Counted from the first letter of the stretch, positions 46,299-56,122 are shown. The stretch is 64,000 bases of DNA from Phytomonas francai (GCA_001766655.1 MJCC01000002.1:1426958-1490957), one strand, 5' to 3'. Notes: generated from the sequence alone by a model not told the origin. Made by a program: numbers and translations.

Positions 46299-48842
46299 AT
46301 GAACAAGAGTGAATCAGGAAACAAGGAACTTTGCGCTCCATCACTAGAACACGATGCACGTTATCTAGAGGAAATGGGGAGAGATCCAAATATTCGTCTT
46401 TCCTTGTACCGCGAGGCATGCAACGCGGCCCTGTTGAAAGCCTCTGTCTACGGCTCGTTGGCTATTTCGTCATTGTGGATCGATGTCCTCCTCAACGGTG
46501 TCGAGGACATGTGGTCCTCCACACGCTCTGAGTGTGCGGAGTGTATCCGGAAGCTTATCTCTGCCCCTGCACCTGATGGCGTAGCCCTGAAATCTCCCCA
46601 CAATCCCTCTCACCAATCAAGCCTTTCTTTGTTAGTGAGCTGTAGCGCAAATGTAAATCAGTTAAAGAAAGGCACAATTACTGTAAAAAACACTGGCTCG
46701 GCAAAAAGGGGGCACACTGCTAAAGGGGGAACTGCTTCGGCGCTGCGTGATGACTGGCGTCGTCAACTAGCAAGCAAGCTGCTAAATAGATGGGCAAGAA
46801 CCCAAAGTGGCAGCGCTGGTTGGTACCAACGGGAGGGGCTCTTGCGTGTGTTTAAAACCTATTGCGATTTCAATTATGCCTTTTACCAAGAAAATTTGGA
46901 GGGGCAACTCTGGCTTCGTGAGGTACTATTTCACGTAGCACTCCCCGCGTTGCATGAGGCCCAGCTGCCCGTACGGGAAGAGGCTGCATCCCTTCTATGC
47001 ATTATAACCCAGCGAGAGAGCGCTGTTAGATCCTACGTCTTTGATCGAGTGGTACACAAACTAAAGGACCTTGTTACTATTCAAAAAACCCTTTCAACCC
47101 TTCCAAAGGACGAGGAAGCACAGACTCATGTTGTGTAAGGTCACCTCATTGCTCTGATAAAACTATTTGAGCAAGATCCTCGGTCTGGTCGTAAAGAGAG
47201 CACATACCAGCTCTTGATGCGTTATGCGTCGTACCAAGCGTCGAGCGTGCGTCAGTACGTGGCAGAAGCTCTTTGTCCACCCTCTGAGGTGCTCTGTATC
47301 CGGCTACTGAAGGAGCTGTCGATACGCAGTCGGTGGTCCTCGTCGAATGTTCAGAATCGCTGGCAGGAGGGAGAGACGGTACTCATGGCATTGCAGCGGC
47401 ACCTTCTACATTATCTCGACCAGGAAAAAGGGTACAAGTTTAACTTGGAGAGACTGATTTCTGTCGCAACCGGGGAGTGTCCGGCTCGTTTTCTCCATAG
47501 ATGTTTTGAATCACTTCTGGATGCCTCGTGTGCTTTCCGATTTGAACTATCCAGAATGGGTCAACAAGTTATCCCTCTCCTTTTGCAGCTTTGGGTTCGA
47601 TTTGCCAGCACAGCAAAGGTGGTTTTAAAGGTGGTTCAGGAGCTGACAGTGAGTAATGCTCGCACCACCAGGAGTGGTGGTGGAATCCCGCTTGAGCATC
47701 CCTCCTTGGCGCAACCTGATAGATGTCGCATTCTGGATGAGTTAATCGTCCCACTGCTGTGGTGGTATCTGGCTGTTCGGCGCGCTACAACAATAACGGA
47801 CGCGCAAGAAAATCGGAAGAAACTAGAAGAGGTCCATGTCGATCATTTCTTCCACACACTTCAAGGTAGCAATAGCAAGGTTAAGGGCCCCATGTACAGC
47901 ACCGTGGTGCTTATTATCGGCTGCTATTTTCTTCCCCTTTTGGGGGAAAATGACAATGACATCGTACAGGAAATCTTACTAGACAATCAAACATGGGAAA
48001 ACATCCTGCAAACGCCCCTAGCCATGCCATATTTGCACTTTGGTATAGATTTTGTATCATCAATGAAGTGCAGAGGGAAGGATCTTCAACATTTAGTCCC
48101 TGTATGGCTCAATGCCCTTGAAGGGGCACAGACACATCAGCAATGCATTCTCGCCAGAATGGTTCGTGAAGTATTATGCTTTTCAGACGCAACGAGTCAA
48201 CACGTATCCAGAAAGGCGTGTGGTTCTGTTTTACCTCAGCCATTTTGTTTTGCTTATAATGACATTTTTGCAGCTCCAGCGATGCTAGATGGCGGTGAGG
48301 AGATGACACTGGGCTATACTTGGCTCAAGAAGTACTTCCCAACTCAACAGGAAATTCCCCCAGGCGAAGTGTTCTTCGGCACTGCGGTGGGCTCACGTGC
48401 CGATTCAGAGGACTTGGAAAAACAGAAAGCTGTAGTTGATGCATTGAAACGCTTCGTCTGTAACGGTCTTTATTTGTCTCCTGTTATTGAGCCTGAGATT
48501 CTTCGCGAAGCACGTTCCCTTATGGTTGCAATGGTTAAGGCATATCCTAGGCAGCAGTGCTGTGAATCCGTTCTAGAATCCCTTTTAATGCGACTAGACT
48601 GCGTCTGTCCCCAATGGGGAAGCAAAGAAAGGATCACGACACATCAAAAACAAAGAGCGTGTGACTGGGACGCATGGAGTGAGGACAACGTAGGCAGTGG
48701 CCTTGTTGAAGGCATATCGATTGAGGAGGAAATCCGAGACGCATCCCACACTGCAGCCAAAATAATGGGAAAAATGACCCCTGATGCTAAGGAATCAATT
48801 TTGAAAAATTTTGGAAATCGCCTTGTCAATTTACTATGCTAA
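46299..48842 (+). pseudogene. Helical-repeat (HEAT/ARM-like) protein gene interrupted by one in-frame stop
   Basis: Two open stretches, 46299-47135 and 47139-48842, share one frame and are separated only by a TAA at 47136-47138 (codon 280). Joined coding length is about 847 codons. Translation directly after the stop (GHLIALIKLFEQDP...) is as coding-like as that before it (RVVHKLKDLVTIQKTL), and there is no good start for a separate second gene: the first ATG after the stop is at 47217. The protein is Leu-rich, helical and solenoid-like throughout (REVLFHVALPALHEAQLPVREEAASLL; LMRYASYQASSVRQYVAEAL), suggesting HEAT or ARM repeats, but I cannot name it. It may be a pseudogene, a single-base error, an allele or a readthrough gene; no other lesion was noticed. 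Confidence 0.6.
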
Positions 48843-49164
48843 GCCTTATTAGCGCAAGCAACACATGTCATTAAATCCTTTGGTGGTGGTGAGGAATAGT
48901 ACGTCCCTATCCTTCTCACTCTTACGCACATATGCAGGCAAATTAACTACTCCTTCTTTTCTAATTTTTCACAAACAAAACCACCCTTTCGCTAAAAGTT
49001 TAGCCTCCCCCCCCCCTCCCAGAAAAAAAAATCCGAAGAACTACGCGATGGGGTGTTGAATCAGAACCCACGCGCGGCAACAAAACACAAAAACGAACCA
49101 CGGGGCTTGGCCAGTTGCCCATTTGAATGAACTTCTATATGATTTCCACTAGGCCAACATCAAC

Positions 49165-49222
49165 GGTCCAGTGGTCTAGTGGCATGATTCTCCCTTAGGG
49201 TGGGAAAGGTCCCGGCTGGACC
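49165..49222 (+). pseudogene. tRNA-Pro(AGG) relic lacking the T arm
   Basis: A 7-bp acceptor stem is perfect (GGTCCAG 49165-49171 with CTGGACC 49216-49222). The D arm follows the eukaryotic tRNA-Pro pattern (TGGTCTAGTGGCATGATTC), and the anticodon loop TTAGGGT (49195-49201) has U33 and anticodon AGG. The anticodon stem has four pairs and a C-A mismatch. After AGGTCCCGG the sequence goes straight to the acceptor 3' strand: the T arm and B box are absent. Thirteen bases appear lost between two CCGG repeats. The total is 58 bases, and only TTT follows as terminator. It is therefore unlikely to be transcribed or functional. Confidence 0.75.
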
Positions 49223-49279
49223 CTTTATGACAATCGTTCCTACAACAGGAATATTGACAAAAGAAAATAAGTGCGTTTT

Positions 49280-49349
49280 ACTGCTAAGCAAAATGGAAGA
49301 GCGCCGTCCCAGTGGGACGAAGGTCAGGGGTTCGATCTCCCTAGCGGCT
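49280..49349 (+). tRNA. Degenerate tRNA-Thr(AGT)-like gene
   Basis: The acceptor strands ACTGCTA (49280-49286) and TAGCGGC (49342-49348) pair at six of seven positions. The anticodon stem CGTC/GACG (49305-49308/49316-49319) encloses CCAGTGG with AGT at 49311-49313. The T arm is clear (AGGGG-TTCGATC-TCCCT, 49326-49342) and a T5 terminator follows at 49349-49353. Faults: U33 is C, position 37 is G, and the D stem (GCAA/GAGC) pairs poorly. The 3' half matches the kinetoplastid tRNA-Thr pattern as I remember it. It may be a decaying gene or a tRNA-like promoter element. Confidence 0.5.
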
Positions 49350-49371
49350 TTTTAGGGGAAAAGGTTTGCGG

Positions 49372-49420
49372 CGTCAGGGGATCGAACCTTAAGTACACTC
49401 GACACACGGGAAAATAATAC
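49372..49420 (-). other. Partial tRNA-like sequence
   Basis: On the minus strand AAGGTTCGATCCCCTGACGC resembles a T arm and acceptor 3' end and is followed by CCTTTT, but the T stem is weak and no D or anticodon arm is recognisable upstream. Probably another tRNA relic. Confidence 0.3.
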
Positions 49421-49543
49421 GTAAAAATCTACTGTTTTAGTGGGATAGGGAGCCCGAATAAAAATAATACTTAATTGCAAAGATAATTTCGTACAACATA
49501 TCACAGACATGAATTTCTTGACGACAACTTACCTGTCCGAGCA

Positions 49544-49559
49544 AGCCTTGCGCAGGGAG
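49544..49559 (-). other. 16-base match to the U6 snRNA stem-loop region
   Basis: On the minus strand CTCCCTGCGCAAGGCT equals, from memory, the internal stem-loop part of trypanosomatid U6 snRNA. The rest of U6, including the ACAGAGA box, is not present around it. It may be a relic or chance. Confidence 0.2.
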
Positions 49560-50610
49560 GTGTGAACGCAAGAACCTTAGGTGATTGTTCACTAGTGCAT
49601 AACTAAACTCCAGTTCTCCTTTAAGGGAATGTTTGGACCCGCCAAGGGTGGGGTTTTCTTCGCCCCCCTCCCTCAAGAACTACCGGCCCGCGTGCACCCC
49701 GCCATTCATCACACACCGCAAAATGCCAGTATTTGCCGCAGCACGCTTAGTGCTACGGTAGGGCCTATGTAAGTTTGTCCTTCTAGCGCAAGTAACGTAG
49801 CAACGGGGGGTGATAAACAAGAGGAATACTCGGTTCAAAGACGGTTCCCCATACTCGCACCGAACACGCAATCAGCGCCAAAGCGCACGCAACAAAAGAT
49901 CACTCATAACACAGAATTTCACTTCAAATTTTAAAAACAATAAAAAGATCAACATTAATTATGCTATTGGTTTGACGATTTGGCGCGCAGAAGTTCTGAG
50001 ATCGCATACAATTTTCCCCCGAAATCGCACAGATTTATTAAAATTTCACGCTCACTTGATTTTTAAAAAAATCTCCGCAGGACATACTGAAAAGAAAGGC
50101 TTCCTAGTTTTTTTCCGGAAAATAACATGGTGGTAAAAAAAACATGTCGAATATTAATTAATTTCGGTTTAATAACGTATTTTTCTATAATAATATAAAT
50201 ATATAAAAGGAAGAACTACTCATAACTTCGTATATTATGCAAAAAAGGATATTCTTTAAAATAATAAAAAAATCAACTTCATTATAATTATTTTTACTAT
50301 CCTACTTCACACGCCTTAGTATATTTATGTGCATAGATGAATGGATAAGTTTAGGGTCGTATTATAAATCGTCCATTTATCTAAAACCATTAACTAACGT
50401 ATTGGAATGAAAGTGACAAGGTATGCCGCGCTTACTACCACTTAGAAAAGCTTGCACGCAATGTCCCTGATATGGATTCGATCTTTTAGTGCTTTCCTTA
50501 CTCACCAAACGTTTTGACGGATAAACAGGTTATTGATTCAGGAAACAGGTTTCATTCCATTTAAAATTAGTATTTCGTTTGCACTTTTTTAAGATGCTAG
50601 TATATGGTGC

Positions 50611-51380
50611 TTAAGCCTTTATAGGTTCTGTCACTTCAAATGCATGTCCACTGGGTTTCCGACGGGCTGTACAACGATTGCGGATGTAAAAAATGAGCAT
50701 ACCAAGCAAAAGACCCAGGATTGGAGCCCCCATACAAAGTATAAAGATTGTATCGAAACTCAACCCAATTATGTTCGTTATTACTTTAGCAGAAGGTATG
50801 GAATAGTAAGTGAAGTTTGGTAAACTCAGACGGTAGCCTTTCTCTTTCACGAATTCAGAGCATTGCTTTTGATAGAATAAGCAGCCCTCTTCTGACGAAT
50901 GGCCCGCGCTATTCCCAGAGCCCGCTGAGCAGTTCATGCGCTTCTTCAGCACAGGGTCCAGATGGCACATCCCCTCTTTGCTTGTTGGCGCCGACGACTT
51001 GATCAGAGCCTCAAACTCCTTCAACTTGAAACTGTCGCTATAGTCACTGGGCCACACATCAGTATTTATGGCCACCATTTTAGGGAATTTAACGACCTCC
51101 CAGACGAATTTGGAAAGCGTCTTTTTGCGATAAAACGCGAAAATGGAGACGTTTGAGACACCATTGAGACTCCTCAGAAAGAAGACAAGCGACATACCGA
51201 AGGGTGGGTGCAGGGTCAAATCAGAATGTACACCCAGTGTAGATGCCAGCGCTGTGATGGCGTCGCCGTTTGCGCTGTACTCGTGTAGTATGACTTTCGA
51301 TTTATTGTTCAAAAATTTGTGCATATTCTTGAGTAGCTTCTGCGCCAACGATTGCCCTTTGCTAGCCCCGCTATCGCCTT
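50611..51380 (-). pseudogene. Decayed membrane-bound acid phosphatase copy
   Basis: An open stretch of about 255 codons equals the C-terminal half of the intact phosphatase next to it (52126-53811). It has the region after the WKQVLKNM-like helix, the Cys-rich luminal part, and a terminal membrane span (FDTIFILCMGAPILGLLLGMLIFYI) with a short basic tail. An in-frame TAA at 51379-51381 bounds it and no ATG begins it; the first internal ATG is at 51324. The N-terminal half with the RHGxRxP phosphate-binding motif is missing, and the distal catalytic HD of the intact copy (SAHDIT) is replaced by SANGDA. It cannot be an active phosphatase. It may still be a translated, lumen-facing membrane fragment, but relic is the simpler reading. 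Confidence 0.72.
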
Positions 51381-51381
51381 A

Positions 51382-52125
51382 ACTAGAATTGTCATAAAAC
51401 AAGCTCACACAAGCTTGCATTCCAGCAAGACACTCCAAATGTAACCCCGCCCACTCGCACCATCTCACCTTTCCAACCGATATAGGTAGATAAGCATCCA
51501 CACCTCAAGCGGCCGTCACAGCACTTGCTCTTTCGGGTGGTCTCTCACTTCTCAGCAACACAGTGACGTAACTCCGCACAAAAAGCAGTACCAGAGTATG
51601 GCAGGGTTGAAGGCAAGAGATATCCGCAACAGGTAGGCACGCCTTTCAAGCGACATTGCGATTGTCTGCAGTCAAAACAAAAAGACAACGCGGTTCAAAT
51701 CACACAAGGTGCACCTAACCTTCAGCACTCAAAATAGTAGTCGTTACTTTTTCCCTTATCAATTAATACTTATCCCAATCTTTGCTTCCTCCAACCCAAC
51801 AAAATTTGTTTAGCCATAAAGAAGGGCACAGAGAATGAGAGGGGTACCCTCAAAAAAACAGATTTTTCAACTTAAATAGAAATGGGGTGATGAAGCTTAA
51901 AATAATAAAAGATTTACAATCTCGGTGTATTTTCGTTTATGGATAAATAAATATATGTATATATATATGAATTCTTCATCTCTTTTAATGCATAAACTCT
52001 AACGAAAAGGTCATAGTGGATGGAACCCAAACAAATTAACGTATAAATAAGATAAAAAATGATTATATAAGGCGGTACTTATACCAGCTAAACCACAGTG
52101 TGATGCTTGTGAAAGCGTGATGCGA
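51382..52125. other. Spacer between the two phosphatase copies
   Basis: This 744-base stretch should correspond to the lost 5' half of the decayed copy plus flank, but no clear trace of the RHG region was found in any frame. It holds a TA tract at about 51947-51968 and AT-rich DNA nearest the intact gene. Confidence 0.45.
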
Positions 52126-53811
52126 TCACGGCTGCCCCACCTCCTCGACCTTGGGTCGCCTTTTCATACATTTGATTCCTATGATCGTTGCCACCGCCAA
52201 CCCGACTGCGAAAAGGCTCACAGGTATAATAAACGTCAGAGCCTTGCTGAGTACTTCCTTGTTCTCCGTCTTGGTGAAGCTCTTCTGGTTATCGACGCAC
52301 AAGAGTGTCTTTAAGTCGAGTATGCCCTTCACCCCCTCATCGTTCATGCAGGCCGCCTCCGGGCATATCTTGCGGTACGCCTTACAGATTGGCGGCACGG
52401 CAACGGACAGTAAATGTTTTTCGTCCAACTCGTATGCAAGTGCAGGCTTATCGGGGCAGTTGACAACATCCACAAGCTCCTGCTCTAGCAGGCAAGATCC
52501 CCGTGGGTCAGTCGGGGCACCCTTCTCCAGCATCCGCTCGAAGTCCTCCAGTGGGCAAATGTTGCCCACGGCATTGTACAAGGCGCCGCTGGAATTCAAG
52601 CATTTCAGCTGAAGGGTGTGGTCGAGATTGAAAATGAAATTTGTGTCTGGCGTCTGCCCAGGGTGGCCTCGAAAGACGTGCACAAAGTAATTCGATTTCA
52701 ATGGTTTGACCGCAGCGCTCGAAGAGGCAGACGCACCTTTCCCGTCATCGTCCATGGTCACCACATCGGAGGTCTTCATCTTCAGCAACTCCACCACAAG
52801 CGTCTGGGCAAAAGGTGGCAGCATGCCCAAATAGCTGCGATCCAGCAGCGATCCCGTAATCGGCGTGAGGGTAATATCGTGGGCAGAGTAGTGTATCATC
52901 TTGAAGCTCATGTTACCGGATATCTTATCCTCCATGTTCTTCAGAACCTGTTTCCAATATATGTACCCGCGACTGCCCTCTCGCCGGAGCTGCTCGTTAT
53001 CATAGTCGAAGTACGATTCGAAATCAAGCAGCGCCTTGTAGATATCTTGCAGCTTCTTGAAATTGGCTTCCAAGAGGGAGTAGTTCTTGATTTTGCCGCT
53101 CGAGGCCATGGAGGCCGCGATATCGAATAAAACAAATGCGCACTCTGTTCGGTTTTCCTCGCTGTCACAGACCTCCTTCAAATTAATCTGCTTCGCGATT
53201 TCCATGAGGAGTTTCCAATCAGGGAACGCCTTGTCAGTCGCGGGGTTGACCGCATTGACAAGAGTAACACGGCGGTACAGGTAGTAGTACCCCAAGTTTG
53301 GCTGCAGGTAGGTCAGGAGAAGAGTATCCAAGTGGTGCGGAACTGTATGAACGGCCGGCGCAAATGAGACGTCCGATTCTTGTTTAAAAAAACCCCTCAA
53401 GAAGGAAACCGCACTCTGAATCGTGCGGTCAACATCGGTTGAGCGGCTGTAGACGTCGTGTAAATTATATTCCGGTTTTGCCACAGCGCCCTCGGCCTCA
53501 AGTTCCTTAGAAAGAGCCCTCTTTGCGAAGAGCGGGTTGGGGCCGCTTGTGTACATATTGGACAGAAATTTCCCAGCCTCCTCTACCATACGCGCACCGT
53601 TCTCAGTCAGTTGCCCACATGGTGCCTCGTCACAAAACGAGGTTTGGTTTGGCTTCTTCGTCGGCATGCGAGCACCGTGCCGATGAAGGACGTGGACCAA
53701 AACTTTGTCGAAATCCTTGATTTCATACGCTGACGCGTGAAAGGACAACAAGCAAAAACACAGGGCGCATACCAGCAGCCCAGAAAGGCTTGACTTCAAA
53801 GGGGAGGCCAT
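52126..53811 (-). CDS. Membrane-bound histidine acid phosphatase
   Basis: A 561-residue type I membrane protein. An N-terminal signal peptide (residues 1-28, LSGLLVCALCFCLLSFHASA) is followed by the histidine-phosphatase motif RHGARMP (44-50; His45 is the phosphorylated nucleophile). The distal catalytic His311-Asp312 lies in SAHDIT. Luminal cysteines and several N-glycosylation sites (NQT, NRT, NYS, NMS) are present. A C-terminal span (about 530-552, LTFIIPVSLFAVGLAVATIIGI) precedes a basic 16-residue cytosolic tail. Such enzymes of trypanosomatids cycle through the flagellar pocket, endosomes and lysosome and hydrolyse phosphomonoesters at acid pH. An inserted Ser/Ala-rich loop (GKGASASSSAAVK) sits in the distal half. 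The damaged copy lies directly downstream. Confidence 0.92.
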   Translation of the reverse strand: MASPLKSSLSGLLVCALCFCLLSFHASAYEIKDFDKVLVHVLHRHGARMPTKKPNQTSFCDEAPCGQLTENGARMVEEAGKFLSNMYTSGPNPLFAKRALSKELEAEGAVAKPEYNLHDVYSRSTDVDRTIQSAVSFLRGFFKQESDVSFAPAVHTVPHHLDTLLLTYLQPNLGYYYLYRRVTLVNAVNPATDKAFPDWKLLMEIAKQINLKEVCDSEENRTECAFVLFDIAASMASSGKIKNYSLLEANFKKLQDIYKALLDFESYFDYDNEQLRREGSRGYIYWKQVLKNMEDKISGNMSFKMIHYSAHDITLTPITGSLLDRSYLGMLPPFAQTLVVELLKMKTSDVVTMDDDGKGASASSSAAVKPLKSNYFVHVFRGHPGQTPDTNFIFNLDHTLQLKCLNSSGALYNAVGNICPLEDFERMLEKGAPTDPRGSCLLEQELVDVVNCPDKPALAYELDEKHLLSVAVPPICKAYRKICPEAACMNDEGVKGILDLKTLLCVDNQKSFTKTENKEVLSKALTFIIPVSLFAVGLAVATIIGIKCMKRRPKVEEVGQP

Positions 53812-54148
53812 CCTTCTTCCGATGAAACCCTGCTGCGTGGTAATGACTACTTACCAACGGTAAAGGATATTCTTTTACTGCTTTTAAGAAGCTATGCAGG
53901 GAGGTGTGAAGTTGTCTTTATTACGAACTAGAAAAAAAACTTCGGAGAGAGGGGAAAGGGAAAATAATCAAACAGCTAGCACCCCAACGGAAGGATTCCG
54001 ATCATCAATACCTACGCCTAAGCACACGCGATGCGTACTCTATTTGGCGTGCATCGCTCTGTCCGAGGATCCCGGGATGCTAAAAAGGATGCAATGAGTA
54101 AAGGAAGAATGTGTTATTAGTGCACATAATTTGAATAATATGAATACT
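53812..54148. other. Spacer with minus-strand splice-acceptor tract
   Basis: Read on the minus strand, a pyrimidine-rich stretch (53942-53966) and a T run (53930-53939) are followed by an AG at 53928-53929, suited to trans-splicing of the phosphatase mRNA whose ATG is at 53811. No gene is present. Confidence 0.5.
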
Positions 54149-56122
54149 TTACATCAAGACTATCAATTCCCTTAACGGTAAGATGGTATTTTTTGCCTCA
54201 AACAGCGATAGCAACATTACATTTCTAGAATAACTCGGTATAGTACCAGGAAAATCAACTCTATTTACTACACTTCTTTCCTCGGTATTTAGAAGTAGGC
54301 GCGTAGAGATTAAAAGTTGCTGTGGCACAAAATAGGATTTGTGTGGAGGCATTATTGAATCCATATTATTATTACCCCCTTGTTCATAATTTGGTGACAT
54401 AATACGTTCAAATGTCGCTTCACAAATGCTGCTTTCTAAAAAAATAAAAGACTTCGCACTTTTTCCCTTTGGTGTGGAGTCTGTGTCGAGCTGGTTGGGA
54501 ATTACGGGTTGTATTTCAAGAATCACAAAGCTTACATGAGGGTAGCTGACGCATTTGATGCACAAGTTACCCCCTTTCTGACTTATCAGTAGGTCACCTC
54601 CTTTTACAGAGGCTATAACAGGCTCCGTCGTAGGCGTCGTCGTGTTTTCAGTGTTCGTGGTGCTAAGTGAATTTATAGCCTGCCTCAGAGCCATGCTCCA
54701 GGCCATATAACCGAAGCGCCATGCATCTTGCACACGAAATAACGGCCTACCCAGAGCTCCATACCCGTCGTGACGGGGCTCGTACAACCCATGATGAGCA
54801 TCCTCGGAGTTTGAACTCTTAGCACTATTCTGATCAGCCCATGAGCGCGAGATGGGGAGCCCACACGATAGCCAATCAAGTTTATTTGTTAAGGCGATGG
54901 TAATTGTTGAGCAGCCCCACACTGCTTCAATAAAGGGCTCATCAGGCTCTAAATCCACTTCTAAACGCTTTATGCGAAGTGGATAATAGATGCTTTCTAC
55001 AGATGCATACGGCGCATATAATGTAGTATAAGCCCTAGAGTCCAGAAGTGGCAAGGTTGAACCCTTCGAAGGTGATTTATTCATCAAAGAGGTGCTCTCT
55101 TCAGAAGCATTTTCATTTTCTCCTTCAGAAACCGATTTTCCACGATGCAACGCGGATAAAAACCTGACTGGTGTTGGAGTGAACACATTTGATGTAAACC
55201 CCATACCAAGCTGGCCGGATTGGTTTTCCCCAAAGCCGAATAGACGACCTGTGCTGGTTAGGAAAAAGCTGTGGTGCCCGGTCGCAAGGATCTGCCTTAT
55301 CGGTAGTCCAAAACTCAGGGGAATGAGCCGAAACACCGGCTGTAGGAGGATCGCGCAATGCCTGAGGCCGAGCTGCCCACAGTGGCCACGACCACAACTA
55401 TAAACACAGTTTAATGCCGCAGGCAGCAAAAGGGTGTGCTCTGCGCCACACGACACGGCACAAATACGCACGGTCGACCGGTCGCTTGTGAATGAAATAC
55501 GACCAACACCGGAAGGGGCGCCGCGCCCATCGTTCTCGCATGCTTTCAGTGTTTCAAATCGCTCGCCGTTGTTGCCGTTTGCGGATTCCTTCAGAGTTGG
55601 AATGAGGCTGTAGAATCCAAGGACACGACTCGGGGATGATAACAAGGGTGGAATGCTACAACCTTTAGATTTTCCATTGAATACGAAAGAGTCTTGTGAA
55701 TCTGGAAGACTATCCCAGACGGTACCGTCTCCAAGCTGTCCATATCGATTATTGTATCCACAAGAATACACGGCACCAGACTTAGTGCAAAACACAATGT
55801 GATAATCACCAGCTGCAACATCAACAACAGGGTCTGCTTCGTCTGATAAAACTTTCCCATGGAAAGCTGGTACCAACGGCGAGAAGACTATTAAAGTTCC
55901 ACTATAAAGCAGAATAACAGTGTAGAAAGCGCGGCAGCACTGCACCTTGGAAACACGGTCCTCATTATCAAGATATGAGCGGAGCAGATCCTCTACCGTG
56001 TTAGCGACAATCGGGCAAGTGCACTCTGCACCTTGATATCCTGCATCAGGATTCTGAAAATTCAACGTGTTTTTCTCTAGAAGTTGTCTAACCGCCTCGC
56101 GAGTAGTTGGTATGCATCGCAT
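54149..56122 (-). CDS. RCC1-repeat protein
   Basis: A 657-residue protein from the first ATG (56122, MRCIPTTREAVRQLLE); the frame is open further upstream from a TTG at 56188. RCC1-type propeller repeats are visible as VAAGDYHIVFCTKSGAVYSCGYNNRYGQLGDG, VSCGAEHTLLLPAALNCVYSCGRGHCGQLGL and ILATGHHSFFLTSTGRLFGFGENQSGQLGMG, with further weakened repeats and long acidic/Ser-rich inserts. The N-terminal 60 residues form a helical segment. The last third has no recognised domain. RCC1 domains act in guanine-nucleotide exchange or as protein-binding propellers; nothing here shows that this one is the Ran exchange factor, and the degenerate repeats argue against it. Confidence 0.78.
   Translation of the reverse strand: MRCIPTTREAVRQLLEKNTLNFQNPDAGYQGAECTCPIVANTVEDLLRSYLDNEDRVSKVQCCRAFYTVILLYSGTLIVFSPLVPAFHGKVLSDEADPVVDVAAGDYHIVFCTKSGAVYSCGYNNRYGQLGDGTVWDSLPDSQDSFVFNGKSKGCSIPPLLSSPSRVLGFYSLIPTLKESANGNNGERFETLKACENDGRGAPSGVGRISFTSDRSTVRICAVSCGAEHTLLLPAALNCVYSCGRGHCGQLGLRHCAILLQPVFRLIPLSFGLPIRQILATGHHSFFLTSTGRLFGFGENQSGQLGMGFTSNVFTPTPVRFLSALHRGKSVSEGENENASEESTSLMNKSPSKGSTLPLLDSRAYTTLYAPYASVESIYYPLRIKRLEVDLEPDEPFIEAVWGCSTITIALTNKLDWLSCGLPISRSWADQNSAKSSNSEDAHHGLYEPRHDGYGALGRPLFRVQDAWRFGYMAWSMALRQAINSLSTTNTENTTTPTTEPVIASVKGGDLLISQKGGNLCIKCVSYPHVSFVILEIQPVIPNQLDTDSTPKGKSAKSFIFLESSICEATFERIMSPNYEQGGNNNMDSIMPPHKSYFVPQQLLISTRLLLNTEERSVVNRVDFPGTIPSYSRNVMLLSLFEAKNTILPLRELIVLM

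Larger units (their letters stand above)
48843..50610. other. Convergent strand-switch region
   Basis: The plus-strand unit ends at 48842 and the minus-strand unit ends at 50611, leaving 1.77 kb with no protein-coding frame I believe. The left part is mixed in composition and holds two tRNA-like sequences on the plus strand, one partial tRNA-like T arm on the minus strand and a 16-base U6-like match. The right part (about 49900-50400) is strongly AT-rich with A and T runs. In trypanosomatids such sites are RNA polymerase II termination zones, often containing tRNA genes and base J. Confidence 0.75.

Noticed and set aside
50394..50402. AACTAACG resembling the start of the spliced-leader exon
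   Set aside because: Identity stops after eight bases; the rest of the mini-exon is absent.
49551..53908. A shared 15-base GCAGGGAGGTGTGAA string near 49552 and 53897
   Set aside because: A match of this length between two places in 64 kb is expected by chance, and flanks do not align.
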